A stretch of DNA of 20,695 bases from Candidatus Melainabacteria bacterium GWA2_34_9 (lineage in GTDB: Bacteria > Cyanobacteriota > Vampirovibrionia > Gastranaerophilales > UBA9971): positions 12,574 to 33,268 of the forward strand of contig MFRJ01000031.1 of NCBI GenBank assembly GCA_001784535.1, written 5' to 3'. A program made the translations under genes and the position numbers. The notes beneath the pieces are model-generated. The model had not been told where the DNA came from. It was given only the letters and a program-made list of their open reading frames with translations, and searched no databases. Below are positions 6,734 to 13,461 of the stretch, piece by piece (position 1 is the first letter of the stretch; every line of letters begins with the position of its first letter).

Positions 6734-7444
6734 ATGTTTGGCTTTATTAAAGAACTTGGCAAAATTGATGTTGATTATAATGACAACAAATTCAGAAGCT
6801 ATGTTAAAAGTGTTGAATCTGATTATATTCTTATAGATTTTTTATTTTATAAAGGAAGTGAATATAATATTCCTGTTGAAAGCTGGGTCACCGTAAACTT
6901 TAAAGAAAAAGCGGGAGTTTATTCAGGAGATTGCCAAATACTCGGCAGGGATAATTCAAGAATTCCGGGACTTAAAATTTCTTATCCTTCTGATGTTAAA
7001 TTTGTTCAGCAAAGAGAATATGTAAGAGTACCTCTCAAGCTGAAAGCCGAACTTGTTATTTTTTCTGTGCGAAGCGGGAGTGAAAAGCCTGAAGAGGGGC
7101 TTTGCCCATCTGGAAGGCTTGAACTCATTCCTGAATCAGAAGAAACAGATGTTAGAGTTCAAGAAATAAATACTCTGGACATAAGCGGATCCGGATTTTG
7201 TTATGTTTCAGAGAAGCCGCTGGAAAAGCATTCAAAGATAATTGGTATTATTTATCTCTCCAATCCTGCCGAAAAACCTATTGAAATTTCATTACAGCAC
7301 GTTTATTCCAGAACTTTTTTTGCTAACGGAAAAGAAATGTACAAAAATGCTTTTACTTTTAATAATCTTGAAGAAAAATTACAAGATAAAATTCTTAAAG
7401 AAATTTTTCTTTATGAACTGGAATTAAGAAAAAAAGGACTGTAA
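6734..7444 (+). CDS. PilZ domain protein with YcgR-like N-terminal domain (second), carrying a repeat-derived insertion
   Basis: A 236-residue paralogue of the PilZ protein at 4361. The N-terminal 88 residues are YcgR-like. The PilZ domain has both canonical cyclic-di-GMP motifs: R94-E-Y-V-R98 and DISGSG (149-154). Between them lies an extra stretch (about 108-131, including RSGSEKPEEGLCPSG) encoded by a palindromic repeat also found in hemW. Removing 24 codons between the direct repeats GAACT (7049-7053 and 7121-7125) gives 33 residues from the RVP segment through the DISGSG motif, against 32 in the paralogue. The insertion falls in a loop expected to tolerate it, so the protein is probably functional. 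Co-transcribed with the TPR gene. The transcript ends in a strong terminator hairpin directly after the stop. Confidence 0.9.
   Translation: MFGFIKELGKIDVDYNDNKFRSYVKSVESDYILIDFLFYKGSEYNIPVESWVTVNFKEKAGVYSGDCQILGRDNSRIPGLKISYPSDVKFVQQREYVRVPLKLKAELVIFSVRSGSEKPEEGLCPSGRLELIPESEETDVRVQEINTLDISGSGFCYVSEKPLEKHSKIIGIIYLSNPAEKPIEISLQHVYSRTFFANGKEMYKNAFTFNNLEEKLQDKILKEIFLYELELRKKGL
7068..7129 (+). repeat. Palindromic element inserted in frame in the second PilZ gene
   Basis: These 62 bases align without gaps to 18017-18078 (minus strand) in hemW with 51 identities, by hand count. Similarity continues leftward as TTTTCT with one extra base here. The element holds a 6-bp stem AAAGCC/GGCTTT with an 8-base loop TGAAGAGG; hemW has the same stem but loop TGAAAGAT. 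Here codons begin at the third base of the element, in hemW at the first. Confidence 0.85.
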
Positions 7445-7471
7445 AAAGCGAGGCATGTAGCCTCGCTTTTT
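7443..7471. terminator. Bidirectional intrinsic terminator
   Basis: Perfect 12-bp inverted repeat AAAAAGCGAGGC/GCCTCGCTTTTT with loop ATGTA. It overlaps the stop codon of the second PilZ gene and lies between convergent genes, with a T run on each strand, so it can end both the PilZ transcript and the bL25 transcript. Confidence 0.93.
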
Positions 7472-7491
7472 CTTATTCTATTGAATCCAAT

Positions 7492-8040
7492 CTACTTAGA
7501 AGCTTTTGGTGCAGCCACCTTTACAGCAATAGTTTCCAGGTTTCCGAGAGGCTGAACCCCTTCAGGAAATTCTATCTGCTCAATAGTTAATGAATCTTCA
7601 TAATTTTCTAATTTTGAAATATCAACTTTAATTGTTGAAGGAATATTAGAAGGCAAACATTCTACTTCAACTTCAGAAATATTTGATACTAAGACTCCGC
7701 CTGCTTTCATTGCTGCAGAATCACCAAAAGTTTCAATAGGAATAACCATTTTTACTTTTTGATCTATTTGAATTCTCTGAAATTCAACGTTAAGAACTTT
7801 ATCGCTAACAGGGTCAATTTGTACTTTTTTTACAACAGCTTTATATGCTTCTTTTTCTAGTTTTAATTCAAAAATAGCATTTTTATCTTTTCTGTAAGCA
7901 GTAATAAATTCTTTAACATCCATCTGGATAGAAACTGAATCCATGCCACCACCATAAATAGTAGCAGGAACAAGTCCTTCTGCTCTTACTTGTCTTGGAT
8001 TTAATGCTGTATCCCTTTTCTTTGCATTCAATAATGACAT
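7492..8040 (-). CDS. rplY: 50S ribosomal protein bL25, long Ctc form
   Basis: A 182-residue protein of the bL25/TL5/Ctc family, which binds 5S rRNA in the large subunit. Residues 1-90 form the 5S-binding domain (for example LVPATIYGGG and KVQIDPVSDKVLNVEFQRI), and 95-175 form the second beta domain (VPIETFGDS-type segment reading IPIETFGDSAAMKAGG, then VEVECLPSNIPSTIKVDIS). The usual FQ/DFxRI motif is present as EFQRI. Length fits the two-domain Ctc version rather than the short E. coli form. A strong ribosome binding site, AAGGAG, precedes the ATG. It is a single-gene unit ending at the shared terminator. Confidence 0.95.
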   Translation of the reverse strand: MSLLNAKKRDTALNPRQVRAEGLVPATIYGGGMDSVSIQMDVKEFITAYRKDKNAIFELKLEKEAYKAVVKKVQIDPVSDKVLNVEFQRIQIDQKVKMVIPIETFGDSAAMKAGGVLVSNISEVEVECLPSNIPSTIKVDISKLENYEDSLTIEQIEFPEGVQPLGNLETIAVKVAAPKASK

Positions 8041-8213
8041 TTTTTTCTCCTTATATATTCAAAGTTTTATTATAATTTTACTTTAACTAAATATACTATA
8101 AAAAAAATTAAGTCCATAGTATTGAAAATAACTTCGATTAACAAAAATTTTACATTAATTTTTCTGTAAAAATACTTTATAATGATTTATATTACTTTAT
8201 TTTCAGGTCAAAA

Positions 8214-8930
8214 ATGCATAAACAAAAAGACAAAGAATTTATAATAAAAGCTAAAAAAGGTCTGGGCATTGTTGAATTTTTATTAGGCATTCTAATGCTA
8301 GCAATTCTTTCTGCTTTGATGATTCCGGCGATAGTTAATAAATCAAATGATTCTCAAAACAAACCTGTTCAAAATGTATCTATCTCAAATAAACCTGTAT
8401 ACCAAAACACCTATACTGACGATTCTCAAAACTGGAAACCCCTATACCAAAGAGCTTATGCCGACACTTCACAAGCTTGGAGTCAACTATATAGTGAAAA
8501 TGTTCTAACTTCAAGACAAGGATGGGGTTCAGAACAGGCAAATTATGATAATTTCACACAGTTTATGAATAAATTTAACATTCTAAAACAATGTAATTCC
8601 GCTAATAATCCTGAGTGCTGGGCAGCAAACGAAACATCCTCTGTAATTTCAGGACACCCCAATTTTCAAAACGACCGCTGTTTTGTTGATTCTTCAGGAC
8701 GCTCGTGGTGCGAAGCTTATTATTTGGGATGGTTTGTTGTTGACACTAACGGACTTAAAACACCTAATCAATTCGGAAAGGACAGATTTATTTTTTATAC
8801 GATTGTCGGTAATGATGTAAACACTTCAGGTGTCCCTGACAAAATAGTTTATGACAATGATTATACTGATTTAGATGCAGATAAGTGTCCAAATCCACCC
8901 TGTTACTATAGATCCTGGCTTTCTCAATAA
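8214..8930 (+). CDS. Type IV pilin-like protein with prepilin cleavage site and 15-residue repeats
   Basis: A 238-residue protein with a class III (prepilin) signal: basic leader ending KAKKG16, then LGIVEFLLGILMLAILSAL with glutamate at mature position +5 (E21), as prepilin peptidase substrates require. The hydrophobic helix spans about 17-41. Residues 60-104 are three tandem 15-residue units of form xx(L/V)YxxxxxxxxQxW. The globular C-terminal part has cysteine pairs and the segment VDTNGLKTPNQFGKDRF, typical of pseudopilin-like proteins, then an Asp-rich DNDYTDLDADKC that could bind calcium. Likely exported and assembled as a pilin or minor pilin, but no pilus machinery genes are nearby. 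The start has a modest AGG ribosome binding site; a TATAAT (8178-8183) lies upstream with no good -35. Confidence 0.9.
   Translation: MHKQKDKEFIIKAKKGLGIVEFLLGILMLAILSALMIPAIVNKSNDSQNKPVQNVSISNKPVYQNTYTDDSQNWKPLYQRAYADTSQAWSQLYSENVLTSRQGWGSEQANYDNFTQFMNKFNILKQCNSANNPECWAANETSSVISGHPNFQNDRCFVDSSGRSWCEAYYLGWFVVDTNGLKTPNQFGKDRFIFYTIVGNDVNTSGVPDKIVYDNDYTDLDADKCPNPPCYYRSWLSQ
8391..8525 (+). repeat. Three tandem 45-bp coding repeats in the pilin-like gene
   Basis: Units start at 8391, 8436 and 8481 and encode KPVYQNTYTDDSQNW, KPLYQRAYADTSQAW and SQLYSENVLTSRQGW. The first two are also similar at the DNA level; the third is diverged but keeps Tyr, Gln and Trp at the same positions. Confidence 0.85.
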
Positions 8931-8953
8931 AAAAAGAGGTGATTGCTCACCCC
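8931..8953 (-). terminator. Intrinsic terminator of the 8947-9489 gene
   Basis: On the minus strand GGGGTGA, loop GCAA (a GNRA tetraloop), TCACCTC, then a run of at least five T. Stem of 7 bp with one G-U pair. It overlaps the last codons of the minus-strand gene and begins right after the pilin-like stop codon. Confidence 0.8.
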
Positions 8954-9489
8954 TGTCTAAAATATTTTGAAATTTCTTCAAAGTACTTTTCTAATACCTG
9001 ATAGCCGTTATAATTTTTATTTGTATTTACATATCGTGTAGCTATGAGATATTTAAGCTCTTTTGCTCTTATTTGAATAATTTGATCGGCTGCATCCTGA
9101 AGTTCTCTGTTTCTGGAATAGCTCCATCTTTTAAGAAAAACAAGTTCATCTTCAATTTGCTTTGTTGTACTTAATTCTAGAGGATTAAAATCATATTTAA
9201 CAAGTAAAGCTTTTTCTTCATCAATGATTTTTGACTGCACAACAGGATATCCAAAGACTTTTTTAATTATCATGAAACTGTCCGCTACTCTTCTATGAGA
9301 TTCAGGAACACCTTTTCTGATGAAACAATTATTTCTCATCATAAAATTAGGCTTCATTGTTTCAATTGTTAAAGTTTGTATATCTGAATTAGAACCATGC
9401 TGACTTGTCGTATATGTCTTTTTTATACTCTGACCTAAAAGCTGGTCTAACTGCTTTGCCGTCTCTTCTGTGCTACTGTTTACTGCCAT
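8947..9489 (-). CDS. Unrecognised protein, about 180 residues
   Basis: I do not recognise a family. The frame is open up to a TTG at 9501, but the ATG at 9489 is preferred because GGGGATGAAT upstream offers a Shine-Dalgarno at good spacing; an ATG at 9495 is also possible. The product is soluble with no signal peptide. The C-terminal two thirds are rich in charged, helix-favouring residues (for example KQIEDELVFLKRW and ELQDAADQIIQIRAKEL). The segment FIRKGVPESHRRVADSFMII may be a conserved core. Its codon use is like that of its neighbours and it has its own terminator, so it is surely a real gene. It is divergent from the ABC permease genes across about 180 bases; nothing shows a functional link. 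Confidence 0.8.
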   Translation of the reverse strand: MAVNSSTEETAKQLDQLLGQSIKKTYTTSQHGSNSDIQTLTIETMKPNFMMRNNCFIRKGVPESHRRVADSFMIIKKVFGYPVVQSKIIDEEKALLVKYDFNPLELSTTKQIEDELVFLKRWSYSRNRELQDAADQIIQIRAKELKYLIATRYVNTNKNYNGYQVLEKYFEEISKYFRQG

Positions 9490-9599
9490 ATTCATCCCCA
9501 AGTTGTTTAACTCATTTAGATACTAGTCAACAATTCTAAGTATTAGTTCTTTTATATATTAAAACACAGGAAGGTATAAAATTAATTTATTTTGTATAT

Positions 9600-9629
9600 T
9601 TTATAAAAAATGTTTACAATTGGTATAAT
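9600..9629 (+). promoter_or_regulatory. Candidate extended -10 promoter of the permease operon
   Basis: TGGTATAAT at 9621-9629 is a TGn-extended consensus -10. A weak -35 (TTTATA) lies 18 bases upstream, which is acceptable for extended -10 promoters. The leader to the TTG start at 9670 would be about 34 bases. Confidence 0.5.
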
Positions 9630-9669
9630 AAAGATTTGAATTATTATCTTTTATCTCAGGAGAAAAAAT

Positions 9670-10548
9670 TTGTATAAATACTCAAAACAATTCACACCAT
9701 ATCTGTTTTTAGCACCGGCAGCGGTTATATTAGTCCTGTTCTTTTTTGTCCCGTTTTTGGAAAGTTTTTTGCTGAGCTTTCAAAGCTACAGAAATGACAT
9801 CTATAATCCGCAGTGGGTAGGACTGGAAAATTATATAAATCTTTTTCACGCTCCTGTATTCTGGAAAACACTGGCGAATACGTTTATATACCTTATAGGC
9901 GTTGTTCCTTTGCTTGTTGTTCTGTCGCTCGTAATTGCTATTCTTGTAAACCAAAAACTAAGAGGGATAAAAATATTCAGGGTAATGATTTATATTCCTG
10001 TAATAGTTTCTATAGTAGTTGCGGGGATTGCCTGGAAATGGATTTATGCGGACAGCGGAATTCTTAACTATATGCTCGAAAAACTATTTGATATTTCCAA
10101 AATAGGCTGGCTTACTGATCCAAGGTTTGCTTTATATTCTGTAATGGCAGTGACTATATGGAAAGGTCTGGGGTATTATATGGTAATTTATCTTGCCGCG
10201 TTGACTTCTGTCCCAAAAGACCTTTATGAAGCTTCTGATATTGACGGCGCAAATGTTTTACAGAAGCATTTAGCGGTTACTGTTCCTCATTTAATGCCTA
10301 CCATAACACTTGTAAGCGTTATAAGCTCAATTTCCGCGATGAAAGTTTTTGTGGAAATCTATGTAATGACGCAAGGTGGTCCCCTCAACGCAAGCAAAAC
10401 AATAGTTTATTATATATATCAAAGAGCTTTTGAAAACCTTGATATGGGCTATGCTTCGGCTGCAGGCGTGGTGCTTCTTGTCATAGTAATGATAATGTCG
10501 ATTATTAATGTTAAGTTTTTTGAACAAAATAAACAACCGATAGCTTAA
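9670..10548 (+). CDS. Carbohydrate ABC transporter permease, MalF/UgpA type
   Basis: A 292-residue inner-membrane protein with about six membrane helices (first near residues 11-33, last near 263-283). It carries the EAA loop that contacts the ATPase, as EASDIDGANVLQKHLAVTVP near residue 197, and the N-terminal FxxPFLESF(L)LSF pattern of CUT1 family permeases. These form a heterodimer with the partner permease, which is the next gene, 12 bases downstream. The start is TTG, supported by CAGGAG 7 bases before it and by correct placement ahead of the first helix. No binding protein or MsmK/MalK-type ATPase is in the window, so these must be encoded elsewhere, and the sugar or polyol-phosphate substrate cannot be inferred. 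Confidence 0.95.
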   Translation: MYKYSKQFTPYLFLAPAAVILVLFFFVPFLESFLLSFQSYRNDIYNPQWVGLENYINLFHAPVFWKTLANTFIYLIGVVPLLVVLSLVIAILVNQKLRGIKIFRVMIYIPVIVSIVVAGIAWKWIYADSGILNYMLEKLFDISKIGWLTDPRFALYSVMAVTIWKGLGYYMVIYLAALTSVPKDLYEASDIDGANVLQKHLAVTVPHLMPTITLVSVISSISAMKVFVEIYVMTQGGPLNASKTIVYYIYQRAFENLDMGYASAAGVVLLVIVMIMSIINVKFFEQNKQPIA

Positions 10549-10560
10549 GGAGAAAAACCC

Positions 10561-11397
10561 TTGAATCTTAAAAAAATCTTAGCTTATATAGTACTTATAA
10601 TCCTTGCGATAATATCTATAGGTCCTTTTCTGTGGCTATTGTCCACTGCTTTAAAATCGCCGAATGAAAATATTTTTGCTTATCCACCAATTTTGATTCC
10701 GCAGCACTTCACATTTGAAAACTTTACAGGAGTCTGGAAGCAAATTCCTTTTATGGGATATATAATAAACAGTTTTATTGTTTCAGGAATTACTGTTTTC
10801 CTTAATCTTTTGCTTTCGGCACTTGCCGCATATCCTCTTGCCAGAATGCGTTTTAAAGGAAAAAACATGGTTTTTTATGCTGTACTTGCAACAATTATGG
10901 TTCCTTTTCAGGTAATTATGATACCTATTTATTTAATGGTATTAAAACTCAATCTTGTTGACTCTGCTTCTGATTTTGCTGGATTTGCAGGACTGATTTT
11001 GCCTTTTGCAGTAAATGCTTTCGGAATTTTTCTAATGCGTCAGGCTTTTCTGGGAATCCCAAAAGAACTTGAAGAAGCCGCAATTATTGACGGATGCAAC
11101 ACTTATGACATCTGGCTAAAAATATTTATGCCGTTAGTAAAACCTGCGCTTGCGACACTTGCGATATTCACATTTGTCGGAGCTTGGAGCGAATTTCTCT
11201 GGCCCAGTATTGTGCTAACAAGACGGGAAATGTATACACTGCCTGTCGGAATAAATGACTTGCAAGGTGTATTCAGTGCAAATTGGCGTTATATTTCAGC
11301 AGGTGCAATAATAGCAACAATTCCTATCCTTGTATTCTTTTTGGGACTTCAAAGATACTTTATCGAAGGTACTACACAGGGTGCTGTTAAAGAATAA
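10561..11397 (+). CDS. Carbohydrate ABC transporter permease, MalG/UgpE type
   Basis: A 278-residue inner-membrane protein, partner of the preceding permease. It has the typical N-terminal helix followed by GPFLWLLSTALKSPNE and the FTFENFTGVW segment. About six helices can be drawn. The EAA loop EEAAIIDGCNTYDIWLKIFM (about 178-197) and the C-terminal LQRYFIEGTTQGAVKE, which is characteristic of MalG/UgpE-type proteins, complete the picture. The start is TTG with AAGGAG upstream, the same arrangement as its partner. The operon ends here: the next gene is convergent and only 9 bases away, so no binding protein or ATPase gene follows. CUT1 family assignment is firm, substrate is not. Confidence 0.95.
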   Translation: MNLKKILAYIVLIILAIISIGPFLWLLSTALKSPNENIFAYPPILIPQHFTFENFTGVWKQIPFMGYIINSFIVSGITVFLNLLLSALAAYPLARMRFKGKNMVFYAVLATIMVPFQVIMIPIYLMVLKLNLVDSASDFAGFAGLILPFAVNAFGIFLMRQAFLGIPKELEEAAIIDGCNTYDIWLKIFMPLVKPALATLAIFTFVGAWSEFLWPSIVLTRREMYTLPVGINDLQGVFSANWRYISAGAIIATIPILVFFLGLQRYFIEGTTQGAVKE

Positions 11398-11406
11398 CCC
11401 CCCGCA

Positions 11407-12096
11407 TTATTTTACGATATCATTTATATTTGTATTATTTGGAGCTATAGGTCCTTGTATTCTATTGTCATAGACTCTTTGAAGATTTAATAAAAATTCA
11501 TCAAAAGAGCCCTGAAAAGTTGTATTCCATTGAACTGCAACTTCTTTGAAAAAATCTTTTTCAAACTTAAATATAGCTAAAGTTTGATTTTTTTTATAAT
11601 CAGACATATATTTCCCAAAATTTTCCATCGTCAGGGTTTCAGGACAAACTTTATAGGCCGGATGATCACTGGGGTAATTTTTATCCTTTAATGCCGGATC
11701 ATATATATAGGCGAACAAACCTTTCTGGTCAAATGATGTAGGATAAGCCTGACAAATATACGGTCTGAACTTATAAATGCCGCATCTTCCGGCAACATTA
11801 TTTGTAGAACCTTCGCACGGCCACTCCTGAAGAAAGACACATTTATAAGTATCCGGAAATAAATGACTTTTAACACGCTTTAAGCATAATCTATGATAAT
11901 TATCACTGCCTTTAAACTTAAATAATGCATAACTTTTTAATTTCTCTTCTATATTTTCACTGGGAACAGGCACAAGCTCGAGAAAAACAGAAACATTTAA
12001 CATCATATTTCTTACAATATTTATAATATCAAAACCTGTCAAATCAACGGGATACCTGCGACAACATCCTGAATGACAAGTACTGCAAAGAATCAT
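11407..12096 (-). CDS. YkgJ-family cysteine cluster protein
   Basis: A 229-residue protein with the metal-binding cysteine pattern of the YkgJ (CxxCxxCC) family. It starts CSTCHSGCC (residues 4-12) and later has the conserved CGIYKFRPYICQAYP segment (about 105-119). Further cysteines occur in between (RLCLKRV, YKCVFL, WPCEG). The family is thought to bind zinc or iron, but its role is not established. The C-terminal 80 residues are outside the core domain and I recognise nothing in them. The start lacks a strong Shine-Dalgarno (ACAGGAGTTATTTT is the nearest, at acceptable distance). It lies downstream of the CBS gene on the same strand with a gap of 102 bases, so co-transcription is possible. 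Confidence 0.88.
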   Translation of the reverse strand: MILCSTCHSGCCRRYPVDLTGFDIINIVRNMMLNVSVFLELVPVPSENIEEKLKSYALFKFKGSDNYHRLCLKRVKSHLFPDTYKCVFLQEWPCEGSTNNVAGRCGIYKFRPYICQAYPTSFDQKGLFAYIYDPALKDKNYPSDHPAYKVCPETLTMENFGKYMSDYKKNQTLAIFKFEKDFFKEVAVQWNTTFQGSFDEFLLNLQRVYDNRIQGPIAPNNTNINDIVK

Positions 12097-12198
12097 AAAA
12101 TAACTCCTGTTAATTTATTAAATTTAACAAGTTTAAGTATATTTTATGTATGCTTTAAAATCAATTTATCAAGCTTTTTTCAACCACTTTGTCTATAT

Positions 12199-12651
12199 TT
12201 ATACAACTACAGATTCATCACTTGTTGCAAGAAGTTTTAACAGGTCAAAAGTAGTTACAATTCCCACAAGCTTGTCATATTCAGTTACAAGCAGACGATG
12301 AATTTTCTTTTCATACATAATTTTTGCCATTTTCGCAATAGTTGCATCAGGCTCTACCGTGTATAAATCTTCTGACATAATCGAAGAAACAGGCTGATCA
12401 AAAAACTTTACATCTTCCAAAAGCTCGAGTTCATAGTTTTTAGCCATAGTTGTATTATAAAAACTATGCGAACTTTCCTGTTTAAGCACATCTGTAGAAC
12501 TTACAACTCCGGCAAGATAGCCGTCTTGATCAAGTACAGGCAGTCCTGATACATCATTATTTACAAATATTTTAATTACGTCCCTTATCTGGGTGTTTTC
12601 CTTTATTGTTATTAATTCTGTGGACATTATGTCTTTTACATAAAATTGCAT
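12199..12651 (-). CDS. CBS-domain pair protein
   Basis: A 150-residue protein made of two CBS domains and little else. The first covers about residues 5-62 (IMSTELITIKENTQIRDVI and GLPVLDQDGYLAGVVSSTDVL), the second about 86-146 (IMSEDLYTVEPDATIAKMA and HRLLVTEYDKLVGIVTTFDLL). Such Bateman modules bind adenine nucleotides and regulate a partner, but this one has no fused enzyme or transporter domain. A strong ribosome binding site AAAGGAGT precedes the ATG. The upstream gap contains a palindromic repeat. The regulated target cannot be told from the context. Confidence 0.93.
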   Translation of the reverse strand: MQFYVKDIMSTELITIKENTQIRDVIKIFVNNDVSGLPVLDQDGYLAGVVSSTDVLKQESSHSFYNTTMAKNYELELLEDVKFFDQPVSSIMSEDLYTVEPDATIAKMAKIMYEKKIHRLLVTEYDKLVGIVTTFDLLKLLATSDESVVV

Positions 12652-12721
12652 AGCTTACTCCTTTTTATAAGGTACTTATTTTGTCTATAAAAAGGGCTGC
12701 ACCCCTCTTTATTCTTTGTAT

Positions 12722-12840
12722 TGTCATCATGAGGAGCAGCATAGCGACGACGTGAGATCTATCCAACTAACAATTAAGGCTTTAAAATTCTAACCTTAAT
12801 AGATTGCCACGTCAGGCTTTCAGCCCTCCTCGCAATGACA
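12722..12840. repeat. Intergenic palindromic repeat, copy 2
   Basis: Imperfect inverted terminal repeats of about 39 bases. The left arm begins TGTCATCATGAGGAG; the right arm, read on the minus strand, begins TGTCATTGCGAGGAG. Both share the ACGTG and ATCT further in. An inner pair TTAAGG (12774-12779) and CCTTAA (12794-12799) extends the fold. The right arm on the minus strand contains GAAAGCCTGA, also found in the hemW coding insertion. It occupies half of the 257-base gap between the divergent CBS and glycosylase genes; the rest shows no gene. Confidence 0.82.
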
Positions 12841-12908
12841 GCTTATTCTTGGTTTATAATTAACATAACAAACCATTCTTATCCTTACATCCGCAGAAAG
12901 TAGACTAA

Positions 12909-13451
12909 ATGGGCATAATTTCTCAGGATTTTTATAACAGAAATACTATCGAAGTTGCAAAAGATATTCTCGGCTGCAAATTAAACAGACGCATCGGAAA
13001 TGAAGTCTTAAGCGGCATAATTGTCGAAGTTGAAGCGTATAAACAAGATGATCCGGCATGTCATGCTTTTAAAGGCAAAACCCCGCGTGCGATAACGCTT
13101 TTCAAACAACCCGGTATTGCTTATGTGTATTTTATTTATGGAATGTATCACTGCATGAACATTGTCACAGAAGAATATGACAAGGCAGGTGCAGTTTTAA
13201 TCAGAGCGTTGGAACCTATTCCCCCTACGGAAAACACAAACGGTCCCGGAAAACTATGTAAATCTTTGAATATTACAAAAGAATTTAATGAAACTGACAT
13301 TACTTCCGAAAATTCAGACCTCTGGATAGAAGAAGGCATAATTGTTCCGAAGAAACAAATCATCACAACCACGCGTATAGGTATAAAACTTGCTGCCGAT
13401 TACCCATGGCGGTTTTATATAAAAGACAACAAGTTTGTTTCAAAAAAATAG
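12909..13451 (+). CDS. mpg: 3-methyladenine DNA glycosylase, AAG/MPG family
   Basis: A 180-residue protein of the AAG (alkyladenine glycosylase) family, which removes 3-methyladenine, hypoxanthine and related damaged purines to start base excision repair. Signature segments are IIVEVEAYKQDDPACHAFKG (about 37-56; holds the catalytic Glu and the active-site Tyr and His of the family), YVYFIYGMYHCMNIV, LIRALEP, NGPGKLCKSLNI and the C-terminal RIGIKLAADYPWRFYI. Length is normal for compact bacterial versions. The ribosome binding site is weak (AGAAAG). It is a single gene, convergent with the next with 10 bases between. Confidence 0.94.
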   Translation: MGIISQDFYNRNTIEVAKDILGCKLNRRIGNEVLSGIIVEVEAYKQDDPACHAFKGKTPRAITLFKQPGIAYVYFIYGMYHCMNIVTEEYDKAGAVLIRALEPIPPTENTNGPGKLCKSLNITKEFNETDITSENSDLWIEEGIIVPKKQIITTTRIGIKLAADYPWRFYIKDNKFVSKK

Positions 13452-13461
13452 TTAAACTAAA

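Noticed and set aside
12685..12712. Possible minus-strand terminator or attenuator (AGGG/CCCT hairpin then T run) upstream of the CBS gene
   Set aside because: The stem is only 4 bp with a mismatch beside it, too weak to support a call.
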